This document shows, piece by piece, positions 60,701 to 64,000 of a DNA stretch of 64,000 bases (positions within the stretch are counted from its first letter, which is position 1; every line of letters begins with the position of its first letter). The translations under genes and the position numbers were made by a program. The notes under the pieces are model-generated. The model made no database searches. It was not told the origin of the DNA and saw only the letters and a program-made list of their open reading frames with translations. This stretch comes from Lepus europaeus (lineage: Eukaryota; Chordata; Mammalia; Lagomorpha; Leporidae). The stretch spans positions 11,380,540 to 11,444,539 of the forward strand of contig NC_084831.1 in assembly GCF_033115175.1 (NCBI RefSeq), given 5' to 3'.

Positions 60701-63700
60701 CTGGCCCTCCATGTGGGTCTCCTGCGTGGGTCGCAGTGGCCCAGGCCCTGGGCGAGCCTCTGCTGCTTTCCCAGGGGCGTTAGCAGAGCACTGGATCAGA
60801 AGGGCAGCAGCTGGGCCTCCGGCTGGTGCTCAGATGGCATGCTGGGTCGCAGGTGGTGGCTTGACCTGACGCACCACAGCACTGGCCCCAGAGCACGATA
60901 CACTTGAGTTCAAGTTCGGCCTTGGCCAGGTCAGATGTCTGACCCTCATTTTCGCCACGTGAGACAGGGAGGCCAGTAATGGACTCACAGAGGCGACACA
61001 CGTTAAGACTTAGCACACGGGTGCTGTTAAATCTCCATGTCTCCACGGAGAGCCACATGAGTGCTGTTCTGGGGGTTTTACGTGTGTGTGTGTGTCTGGG
61101 TGTATGTCTGAGTCTCTGTGTATCTGTCTGGGTCTCTGTGTGTGTGTGCCTGCGGGTGTGTCTGGGTGTGTGTCTCTGTGTGTGTCTCTGTGTTGTGTGT
61201 CTCTCTGTGTGTGTGCTGTGTCTGTGTGTGTATGTGTGCTGTGTATGTGTGTGTATGTATGTGTGTGTCTCTGTGTGTTGTGTGTCTGTGTCTCTGTTGT
61301 GTGTCTGTGTGTGTGCTGTGTCTGTGTGTGTATGTGTGTGTCTCTGTGTCTCTGTGTCTGTGTGTGTATGTATGTGTGTGTGTCTATGTATGTGTGTGTG
61401 TGTCTCTGTGGCTGTGTGTGTATGTATGTGTGTGTGTCTTGTCTGTCTTTTTGTCTGGGACGGGAAGCCCTGGCCCTGGTGGTGGCAAAGTCTATGCTGC
61501 CAGAGCCTCATTTCAGCCAGCGACCCCCTCCCTCCCAGGCTCTCTGACTTCTCCTCCCTGGGCCCCGTGTGACCACCCCTTTGTGATCACTGCCGCAGCC
61601 CAGCCCCCGTCTCTGGCTGGGGGCCGGCTGTGAGCTGGGTTGTTGTGTCTGGAGCCTCAGCTCTGGCCCTGGGCCCAGCCACAGGGGCTGCGGGAGGAGG
61701 CCAGGAACAAAGCTGGGCAGGAGCCAGAATGGGGGCTCTGGGCCCAGGCTGGGCAGGGTTGGGGCTCTGAGCAGGGCAGGAGCCGGGCTGGGCTTGGGGT
61801 GGGGGTGGGGAGGCTATAGACACCGCCCCATGACCTAGCCTGTCTCCAGGGCAGTGCTCGGGCCTGAAGGACCCCTCGTCTGTCTTCCTGCTCCGTTCCC
61901 AGTCCCCAGCCTCCCTCACTGGGAGAATTCCCTCTTCGAACCCTGGAACAGCAGGGGCCCCAGGAGCTGCCAGCTCCTGGGCCAGCCCCTGGGGGCAGAG
62001 GCAGGGGCCCTGGAATCTGCATGTGTCGGTGAGCCCTGGGCTGGGGTGCCCCAGACCGGAAGCAGAGCCCTAGAAAAGGGGCGGTCCTGGGGCGCAGAGC
62101 TGGCCGGGACTGCACGTGCACCGGGGGCCTCCCGTGAGCCCTGGCGGGTCTGGCCTGGTCCCCACTGGGCCCCAGGGCTCCCGAGGGAGGCGGGGCACGG
62201 ACCGGTGGGTGGGGCCTGGGGCCTGAGCCTGCGCACCTGCAGGAGAAGCTCAGCAAGATGAGGGCCAACGAGGGGAGGCTGGAGAGCGACCGGCGGCGCC
62301 TGAAGGAGGTGCTGGACGCCTGCGAGGGCCGCGCCGTGAAGCTGGAGCTGCAGCGGCGCTCGCTCGAGGGGGAGCTGCAGCGCAGCCGCCTGGGCCTGAG
62401 CGACCGCGAGGCGCGGGCCCAGCTCCTGCAGGACCGCGTGGACTCCCTGCAGAGACAGGTGGGTCGCTCCGAGGGTGCGCGTCGTCCCCATTTTACAGAG
62501 AGGCAAACAGAGGCTCAGCGAAGGGCCAGCGTCGCTCAGGGTCTCGTAGCTAACAAAAGGCAGGGCTGGAATGAGCATTCAGGACCGTTTGCCGCTGGAG
62601 CCTGCGCTCACAGGAGCCACGGGAGAGCAGTCAGAGGTGCAGGTTTCGCGGATTCTCTTCGGCCGGGGCTGCTGGGAGCTCAGCCCTAACTGGGATGTTG
62701 GCTCACCCTGCTCGCACTGCACGGGCACCAGCCAGCTACAGGACAGCACGCTCGAGGGTCGTGGTGTTCCCAGCATGCAGGAGAGGGGAGCGAGGACAGA
62801 CTGGCATCCGAGTCAGCCCGGCTGATGGGGCTCTGGGCCCGGGCAGTTAAGCAGCGGCAGGCTAGGGCCTGGGCTGGGTCTGTGGGAGCTCCTGGGAACA
62901 TAGGGTGTCAGCCGCCGAGGCCCGGAGAGAGCTGGGAAGGCGTGGATCGGACTCGCCCAGTGGAGGCCGGGTGGGAGCGGAGCCCCTCGAGCACCTGCTC
63001 TGTCCTGCCAGGTGGCAGAGGGTGAGGTGAAGGCGAAGACCCTGCAGTTAACAGTGGAGCGGCTGAGCGCGGCCCTGGCCAAGCTGGAGGAGAGCGAGGG
63101 GGCCCTGCGGGACAAGGCGCAGGGCCTGACGGAGGCCCTGGCCCAGAGCAACGCCAGCCTCACCAGCAGCCAGGACAAGAACCTGCACCTGCAGAAGGCC
63201 CTGACGGCCTGTGAGCACGACCGCGAGGTGCTGCAGGTACCGGGGGGGGGGGGGGGGAGTCCAGGCTCCGGCTCTGTGACGCGGGAAAGGGCGGGCTGGG
63301 GGCGGGGGGGGACCCTGGTAAAGACCCAGCCAGTGGGACAGTCATTGGGAACCCTGAGGAGCCAATGAGGGCAGGCTTGGAGAGAGGGGCGGGTCCAATA
63401 CGGTATCAGCCAATGAAGGAAGCCCTGGGGGTTATGCCCAATAAGACCACAGCCTCCTAGTATAGGCTTTGGGGGCCTAGGAGCAGAGTTGATGGGAGAG
63501 GCAGGGTCCCAGTGGTTCCCACCTTAGGCAGGTCTGGACAAGCTGTGGGCTGGACTTGGCTGTCTGGTTCACCTTCCACGTGAGATCACACCTGTGTTAC
63601 GGACTGTGAACTGCCCCCGGGGCACAGAGTAGAGGGGAGACCTTGCCTCAGGGCTCCCAGACCAGCCGGCCCCATCAGCCCCTGTTCCCCAGGAGCGGCT

Positions 63701-63842
63701 GGACGCCACCCGGCAGGCTTTATCTGAGGCACGGAAGCAGAGCAGCTCCCTGGGCGAGCAGGTGCAGACGCTGCGGGGCGAGCTGGCGGACCTGGAGCTG
63801 CAGCGGGCGGAGGCCGAGGGCCAGCTGCAGCAGCTGCAGGAG
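24264..63842 (+). CDS. CROCC: CROCC, rootletin (ciliary rootlet coiled-coil protein), 3'-truncated by window end
   Basis: Thirty-three coding exons join without a frame break into 1808 residues. They match human rootletin (about 2017 residues) from its N-terminus to the segment [17 protein letters not shown]; the last roughly 200 residues lie beyond 64000. Residues 1-120 form a short head, and from about 80 onward the protein is nearly continuous Leu/Glu/Gln/Arg-rich coiled coil. A basic Ser/Pro stretch (about 490-520, exon 12) and a Pro-rich stretch (about 1440-1500, exons 27-28) interrupt it. Family knowledge: rootletin polymerises into the striated ciliary rootlet and into the linker holding centrioles together, with CEP250 (C-Nap1), and is released by NEK2 phosphorylation. 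The ATG is chosen because MNVGLAES... aligns with the human start and ETVIQ ends the exon as in human. Its Kozak context is weak (C at -3). All introns are GT-AG except intron 29 (GC-AG). Confidence 0.96.
24766..24907 (+). CDS. CROCC: CROCC exon 2
   Basis: Residues 21-68. Acceptor CTCCTGCAG, donor GTACCC. Begins [19 protein letters not shown] and ends [15 protein letters not shown]. Confidence 0.94.
24908..26003. other. CROCC intron 2
   Basis: Non-coding, GC-rich, with a MIR-like stretch near 25680-25770 (TTTTGCAAATGAGCATAACT). No further feature identified. Confidence 0.6.
26004..26158 (+). CDS. CROCC: CROCC exon 3
   Basis: Residues 68-119. Acceptor CCTGCCAG, donor GTGGGT. Contains [17 protein letters not shown] and [16 protein letters not shown], where the coiled coil begins. 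Confidence 0.95.
26159..30324. other. CROCC intron 3
   Basis: Contains a MIR at about 26835-26960 (TATTGAGTGCCTACTGTGTG), a plus C-SINE (28040-28335) and a CA/C-rich stretch at 28740-29210. Near 28576 CCATGGCAACC resembles half an X-box. No coding exon seen. Confidence 0.65.
28040..28335 (+). mobile_element. Old C-SINE, plus
   Basis: Diverged head, then GTGGGAGACATGGATGGAGT and GGGGAGTGAACTAGCG with tail AAATAAATTTTTTAAAAAA. Confidence 0.8.
30325..30510 (+). CDS. CROCC: CROCC exon 4
   Basis: Residues 120-181, phase 0 at both ends. Acceptor CCCTGCAG, donor GTCAGG. Contains [20 protein letters not shown]. The preceding intron is about 4.2 kb. Confidence 0.96.
30606..30689 (+). CDS. CROCC: CROCC exon 5
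   Basis: Residues 182-209 ([19 protein letters not shown]...). Acceptor CCCCAG, donor GTGGGT followed by long G runs. Confidence 0.96.
30768..30829 (+). CDS. CROCC: CROCC exon 6
   Basis: Residues 210-230 ([20 protein letters not shown]). Acceptor CCGCCAG, donor GTGAGG. Ends two bases into an Arg codon. Confidence 0.95.
30923..31088 (+). CDS. CROCC: CROCC exon 7
   Basis: Residues 230-285. Acceptor CCACCAG, donor GTGGGC. Contains [19 protein letters not shown] and ends WRREEE. An 11-base G run lies 30 bases into the next intron. Confidence 0.95.
31539..31645 (+). CDS. CROCC: CROCC exon 8
   Basis: Residues 286-321. Acceptor CCTTGCAG, donor GTGAGG at 31646. Encodes [19 protein letters not shown] and ends [12 protein letters not shown]. 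Its last 35 bases and its donor are repeated in tandem downstream (31686-32220). The first donor is taken as genuine because the phase fits exon 9 and any extension meets an in-frame TGA at once. Confidence 0.93.
31611..32220 (+). repeat. About 75-bp minisatellite built from exon 8 end plus splice donor
   Basis: Units start with CGGCTGGTCAGCG at 31611 (in exon 8), 31686, 31761, 31834, 31908, 31985, 32060 and 32137, with a partial unit at 32214. Each carries about 35 bases of exon 8 sequence, the GAGAG|GTGAGG donor and a G-rich intron piece (CCCGGCTGGCCGCGGGGC). The unit at 31834 has a deletion before its donor. Confidence 0.97.
32463..32782 (-). mobile_element. C-SINE, minus
   Basis: Opens with a long T run and GGATTTATTTATTTGAAAGA, closes CACTGCACCCCAGCGCCGGC. 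Confidence 0.88.
33172..33450 (+). mobile_element. C-SINE-related copy, plus
   Basis: Diverged head and body, ending GGGGAATGAACCAGAGGATG, then TTTCAAAAGAAATAGATTAA. Confidence 0.75.
33849..34187 (-). mobile_element. C-SINE, minus
   Basis: Opens TTTTTAATTTATTTATTTCT and closes CCGCTGTGCCACAGTGCTGG. Full length. Confidence 0.92.
34581..37650. repeat. 3-kb CA-rich array with higher-order repeats
   Basis: A degenerate ACACAC/CTCACA satellite. From about 35270 it is organised in units of roughly 95-225 bases, each marked by GGGTCATGCACACYGATATA, then CACACAGTCACACTCACA and ATGCAGAGTCACACA. Open frames through it (up to 529 codons, mostly Thr, His and Ser) are a by-product of the repeat. Confidence 0.95.
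37712..37985 (+). mobile_element. C-SINE-related copy, plus
   Basis: Diverged copy directly after the CA array, ending TGGAGTGAATCAGCAGATAG and TCTCAGTTAAATACATTTG. Confidence 0.7.
38087..38428 (+). mobile_element. C-SINE, plus, young
   Basis: Head GGGGCCGGTGCTGTGGCACA, full body, and tail AAATAAATAAATAAATAAAT. Confidence 0.95.
38605..39235. mobile_element. Plus C-SINE inserted in a minus C-SINE
   Basis: A minus tail at about 38605-38650 is interrupted by a plus copy (38651-38958, tail AAATAAATAAATAAATAAAT). The minus body resumes at 38963 and runs to about 39235. Confidence 0.82.
39651..39875 (+). CDS. CROCC: CROCC exon 9
   Basis: Residues 321-396, after an 8-kb intron. Acceptor CTCCCCTAG, donor GTGCGT. 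Encodes [20 protein letters not shown] and on to [11 protein letters not shown]. The stretch [10 protein letters not shown] appears four residues shorter than the human equivalent as I recall it. Confidence 0.95.
40110..40232. repeat. Tandem duplication in CROCC intron 9
   Basis: A 48-bp block (CCCTGCTAGGGTGGGGGGTG...) at 40110-40157 recurs at 40185-40232 with two base changes. The spacer is a GTCTGGGGAGGTCTGGGGAG slip repeat. Confidence 0.9.
40317..40413 (+). CDS. CROCC: CROCC exon 10
   Basis: Residues 396-428. Acceptor ATGTCCAG, donor GTGAGA. Encodes [20 protein letters not shown] and ends LTEKLEAL. Confidence 0.94.
40923..41006 (+). CDS. CROCC: CROCC exon 11
   Basis: Residues 429-456 ([18 protein letters not shown]... 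RDLAQ). Acceptor CTCCCCAG, donor GTGCGT, phase 0 at both ends. Confidence 0.96.
41421..41654 (+). CDS. CROCC: CROCC exon 12, Ser/Pro/Arg-rich break in the coiled coil
   Basis: Residues 457-534. Acceptor CACCCCAG, donor GTGGGG. Encodes [17 protein letters not shown], then the basic [19 protein letters not shown] and [15 protein letters not shown]. Repeated S/T-P sites make this a plausible regulatory hinge; that role is inference. Confidence 0.96.
41966..42165 (+). CDS. CROCC: CROCC exon 13
   Basis: Residues 535-601. Acceptor TGCCTCAG, donor GTGCGG. Begins [20 protein letters not shown]. The preceding intron has repeated GGGGCGGGGCC blocks. Confidence 0.95.
42664..42752. repeat. (GA)n/(GAGC)n simple repeat
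   Basis: GAGAGAGAGA runs pass into GAGCGAGCGAGAGAGAGC. Derived from the CT-rich segment of a minus C-SINE. Confidence 0.92.
42978..43318 (+). mobile_element. C-SINE subfamily copy, plus
   Basis: Head ATCGGCTGGCGCCGCGGCTC, GGTTCTAGTCCTGGTCGGGG box, and tail AAATAAATTAATTAATT. Close kin of the copy at 22113-22457. Confidence 0.92.
43319..44012 (-). mobile_element. Two minus C-SINEs
   Basis: Copies at about 43319-43602 and 43675-44012. Each opens TATTTATCTGTTTGAGAG or TAATATTTATTTGAAAGGCA and closes with a reversed head (CACAGCGCCAACCCC, CACAGCGCCGGCCCA). Confidence 0.88.
44572..44754 (+). CDS. CROCC: CROCC exon 14
   Basis: Residues 601-662. Acceptor GTCCCGCAG, donor GTGAGC. Encodes [20 protein letters not shown] and on to ARARRELER. 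Confidence 0.95.
44755..45766. other. CROCC intron 14 with MIR and C-SINE
   Basis: A well-preserved MIR at about 44990-45215 (TTTAACCCTCATGGTAACAG, AACTGAGGCACAGAGGGATT, AGGTCACACAGCTG) is followed by a minus C-SINE at about 45250-45528. Confidence 0.82.
45767..45911 (+). CDS. CROCC: CROCC exon 15
   Basis: Residues 662-710. Acceptor TCCCACAG, donor GTGGGT. Encodes [20 protein letters not shown] and ends [11 protein letters not shown]. Confidence 0.95.
46294..46440 (+). CDS. CROCC: CROCC exon 16
   Basis: Residues 711-759. Acceptor CCCCGTAG, donor GTACGC. Contains [20 protein letters not shown] and ends NRLVAQ. Confidence 0.96.
46690..46920 (+). CDS. CROCC: CROCC exon 17
   Basis: Residues 760-836. 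Acceptor GCCCCGCAG, donor GTAGGC. Begins [20 protein letters not shown] and ends [11 protein letters not shown]. Confidence 0.96.
46921..47909. other. CROCC intron 17
   Basis: Holds a full-length minus C-SINE at about 47113-47432 (AAGATTTTGCCTATTTATTT to CTGTGCCACAGCACTGGCC). The rest is unassigned. Confidence 0.8.
47910..48103 (+). CDS. CROCC: CROCC exon 18
   Basis: Residues 837-901. Acceptor GGCACCAG with little pyrimidine upstream, donor GTAAGG. Begins [20 protein letters not shown] and ends SEEATRLR. Confidence 0.94.
48380..48507 (+). CDS. CROCC: CROCC exon 19
   Basis: Residues 901-944. Acceptor GTGCTGCAG, donor GTACGA. Encodes [20 protein letters not shown] and ends LVAKETLT. Confidence 0.95.
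48508..49999. other. CROCC intron 19
   Basis: Holds a run of 15 C near 48873, a plus C-SINE (about 48990-49262) and a minus C-SINE (about 49278-49576). Confidence 0.78.
50000..50169 (+). CDS. CROCC: CROCC exon 20
   Basis: Residues 944-1000. Acceptor GTGGTGCAG, donor GTTGGG, a weak match with T at +3. Encodes [20 protein letters not shown] and ends LQRLQREK. Confidence 0.94.
50170..51373. other. CROCC intron 20
   Basis: GC-rich intron with no recognisable mobile element or exon. Pyrimidine-rich around 50900-51170. Confidence 0.65.
51374..51553 (+). CDS. CROCC: CROCC exon 21
   Basis: Residues 1001-1060. Acceptor GGCCCCTAG, donor GTCCGT. Contains [19 protein letters not shown] and ends [10 protein letters not shown]. 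Confidence 0.95.
51554..52144. other. CROCC intron 21
   Basis: GC-rich intron with a run of C at 51820-51832. No mobile element or exon seen. Confidence 0.6.
52145..52279 (+). CDS. CROCC: CROCC exon 22
   Basis: Residues 1061-1105. Acceptor TCTGCCCAG, donor GTAGGG. Begins [20 protein letters not shown]. Confidence 0.96.
52497..52640 (+). CDS. CROCC: CROCC exon 23
   Basis: Residues 1106-1153. Acceptor GTCTCCCAG, donor GTGAGG. Begins [20 protein letters not shown]. Confidence 0.96.
52641..53059. other. CROCC intron 23
   Basis: Contains a short MIR-like piece near 52780-52815 (GCAGTTATTAAGCACCTACT). Otherwise unassigned. Confidence 0.6.
53060..53298 (+). CDS. CROCC: CROCC exon 24
   Basis: Residues 1154-1233. 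Acceptor GCTCACAG, donor GTGGGC. Begins [20 protein letters not shown] and ends [10 protein letters not shown]. Confidence 0.95.
53686..53845 (+). CDS. CROCC: CROCC exon 25
   Basis: Residues 1233-1286. Acceptor CCACTGCAG, donor GTACCC. Encodes [20 protein letters not shown] and ends [11 protein letters not shown]. Confidence 0.95.
53846..55240. other. CROCC intron 25
   Basis: Holds a partial minus C-SINE (about 54040-54235) and a plus C-SINE (about 54590-54922) whose CT segment has become a long (TCCC)n repeat at 54807-54878. Confidence 0.78.
55241..55408 (+). CDS. CROCC: CROCC exon 26
   Basis: Residues 1287-1342. Acceptor GCTCTCGTAG, donor GTACCT at 55409. Begins [20 protein letters not shown] and ends [10 protein letters not shown]. 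The donor is the first of nine near-identical GTACCTGGG copies in the intron. Confidence 0.94.
55401..55800 (+). repeat. Minisatellite repeating the exon 26 splice donor
   Basis: GTACCTGGG occurs at 55409 (the real donor), 55473, 55522, 55584, 55633, 55682, 55710, 55738 and 55767. Spacings are 64, 49, 62, 49, 49, 28, 28 and 29. Most copies are preceded by GGAGGAG or GGAGGTG like the exon end GCAGGAG. Units also contain GGGAGGGGAGGTTCTGGGCT. Confidence 0.96.
55801..56772. other. Rest of CROCC intron 26
   Basis: A MIR-like element covers about 55930-56130 (CTACTGTGTGCAGGCAAAGA, CCAAGGTCACACAGCACCC). The remaining sequence is unassigned. Confidence 0.65.
56773..57145 (+). CDS. CROCC: CROCC exon 27 (largest exon)
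   Basis: Residues 1343-1467. Acceptor CGCCCCAG, donor GTGAGT. Coiled coil [20 protein letters not shown] and on to [11 protein letters not shown], then the Pro-rich [18 protein letters not shown]. The exon is very rich in CpG. Confidence 0.95.
57146..59676. other. CROCC intron 27
   Basis: 2.5 kb. A MIR-like fragment lies near 57405-57500, and a (TG)n run at about 59059-59089. No C-SINE recognised. A short coding-like stretch at 58632-58684 was rejected as an exon. Confidence 0.65.
59677..59825 (+). CDS. CROCC: CROCC exon 28
   Basis: Residues 1467-1516. Acceptor TCCTCTAG, donor GTGAGG. Contains [16 protein letters not shown], then [19 protein letters not shown]. It seems several residues shorter than human near its start. 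Confidence 0.93.
59935..60055 (+). CDS. CROCC: CROCC exon 29, followed by a GC donor
   Basis: Residues 1517-1557. Acceptor GGGCTGCAG. Encodes [20 protein letters not shown] and ends AVAESEE. The donor reads AAG|GCGAGT. No GT nearby keeps frame with exon 30, so this is a GC-AG intron. Confidence 0.92.
60056..60201 (+). other. CROCC: CROCC intron 29, GC-AG type
   Basis: The intron begins GCGAGT after AAG and ends GGCCACAG. Apart from C at +2, the donor matches the U1 consensus well, as is usual for GC-AG introns. Confidence 0.88.
60202..60365 (+). CDS. CROCC: CROCC exon 30
   Basis: Residues 1557-1611. Acceptor TGGCCACAG, donor GTGGGC. Encodes [20 protein letters not shown] and ends AENELRASQ. 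Confidence 0.95.
60366..62242. other. CROCC intron 30
   Basis: Holds a minus C-SINE (about 60540-60893) with a GA-rich segment at 60585-60630, then a TG/TCTG array at 61081-61440 and GC-rich unassigned sequence. Confidence 0.8.
61081..61440. repeat. TG/CTGTGTGT array
   Basis: A degenerate TGTGTG/TCTCTGTG repeat, the opposite-strand counterpart in composition of the CA array in intron 8. Confidence 0.95.
62243..62458 (+). CDS. CROCC: CROCC exon 31
   Basis: Residues 1612-1683. Acceptor CACCTGCAG, donor GTGGGT. Begins [20 protein letters not shown] and ends DRVDSLQRQ. Confidence 0.96.
62459..63011. other. CROCC intron 31
   Basis: GC-rich intron with a short MIR-like stretch near 62485-62575 (CCCCATTTTACAGAGAGGCA). 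No other feature. Confidence 0.6.
63012..63236 (+). CDS. CROCC: CROCC exon 32
   Basis: Residues 1684-1758. Acceptor CTGCCAG, donor GTACCG followed immediately by 16 G. Begins [20 protein letters not shown] and ends [11 protein letters not shown]. Confidence 0.95.
63237..63692. other. CROCC intron 32
   Basis: Starts with 16 consecutive G at 63242-63257 right after the donor. CCAAT-like boxes (CCAATGAGG, CCAATGAAGG) occur near 63362 and 63411. No promoter claim is made. Confidence 0.6.
63693..63842 (+). CDS. CROCC: CROCC exon 33 (last in window)
   Basis: Residues 1759-1808. Acceptor TTCCCCAG, donor GTGAGG. Begins [20 protein letters not shown] and ends EGQLQQLQE. The next exon is beyond the window; 63843-64000 is intron. 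Confidence 0.95.
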
Positions 63843-64000
63843 GTGAGGGCCGGGGGCTCCTCTGTCCTCAGGATGGCCGGCGTTGGGACCTTCCCCTCCG
63901 CGGCTTCATCCCCAACCCTGTGCACTGAGCCCACACCTCCATTATACAGATGGAGAAACTGAGGCTCGGAAAGAGCTCTGTGGGCTCAGGAGACAGTTCT

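Overview
The window is mammalian genomic DNA, almost certainly rabbit or a close lagomorph. It carries about three dozen copies of the lagomorph tRNA-derived C-SINE. These have an internal GGTTCAAGACCCGGCTGCTC-like stretch, a body reading 'AGCAGCAGAAGATGGCCCA', a CT-rich segment and an AAATAAATAAAT tail. Older MIR fragments lie between them. All genes found are spliced nuclear genes, so most long open frames are chance frames in repeats or in GC-rich introns.

Two protein-coding genes are present, both on the plus strand. NECAP2 (AP-1/AP-2 clathrin adaptor accessory protein) enters from the left. Coding exons 3-8 lie at 2056-11281, followed by a 3'UTR of about 1 kb with a canonical poly(A) signal at 12311. 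Exons 1-2 are outside the window. CROCC (rootletin, the ciliary-rootlet and centrosome-linker coiled-coil protein) starts at ATG 24264 and leaves the window on the right. I could place 33 coding exons (24264-63842). Every junction keeps frame, and together they encode 1808 residues, roughly the first nine-tenths of the protein. Exon numbers are counted within this window.

Layout: 1-2055 NECAP2 intron 2, opening with a 46/48-bp minisatellite. 2056-12330 the NECAP2 exons with SINE-rich introns. 12331-24263 intergenic DNA with a 64-bp x4 repeat, a strong CpG island (about 17460-18510), a 19-copy 53-bp minisatellite, a perfect 52-bp inverted repeat (22646-22760) and a candidate RFX X-box. 24264-63842 CROCC. 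CROCC intron 8 is about 8 kb long and holds a 75-bp minisatellite made from the end of exon 8 plus its splice donor, several SINEs and a 3-kb ACACAC-type higher-order array. Intron 26 holds a second minisatellite that also repeats its own splice donor. Intron 29 begins with GC instead of GT.

The two genes share no pathway that the sequence shows. NECAP2 acts in endocytic vesicle formation, CROCC in centriole cohesion and rootlet assembly. No CRISPR array, bacterial element, tRNA or rRNA gene was seen. The most unusual features are the two donor-seeded minisatellites, the perfect hairpin upstream of CROCC, and the GC-AG intron. Product names rest on recognising the human proteins from memory, not on a search.
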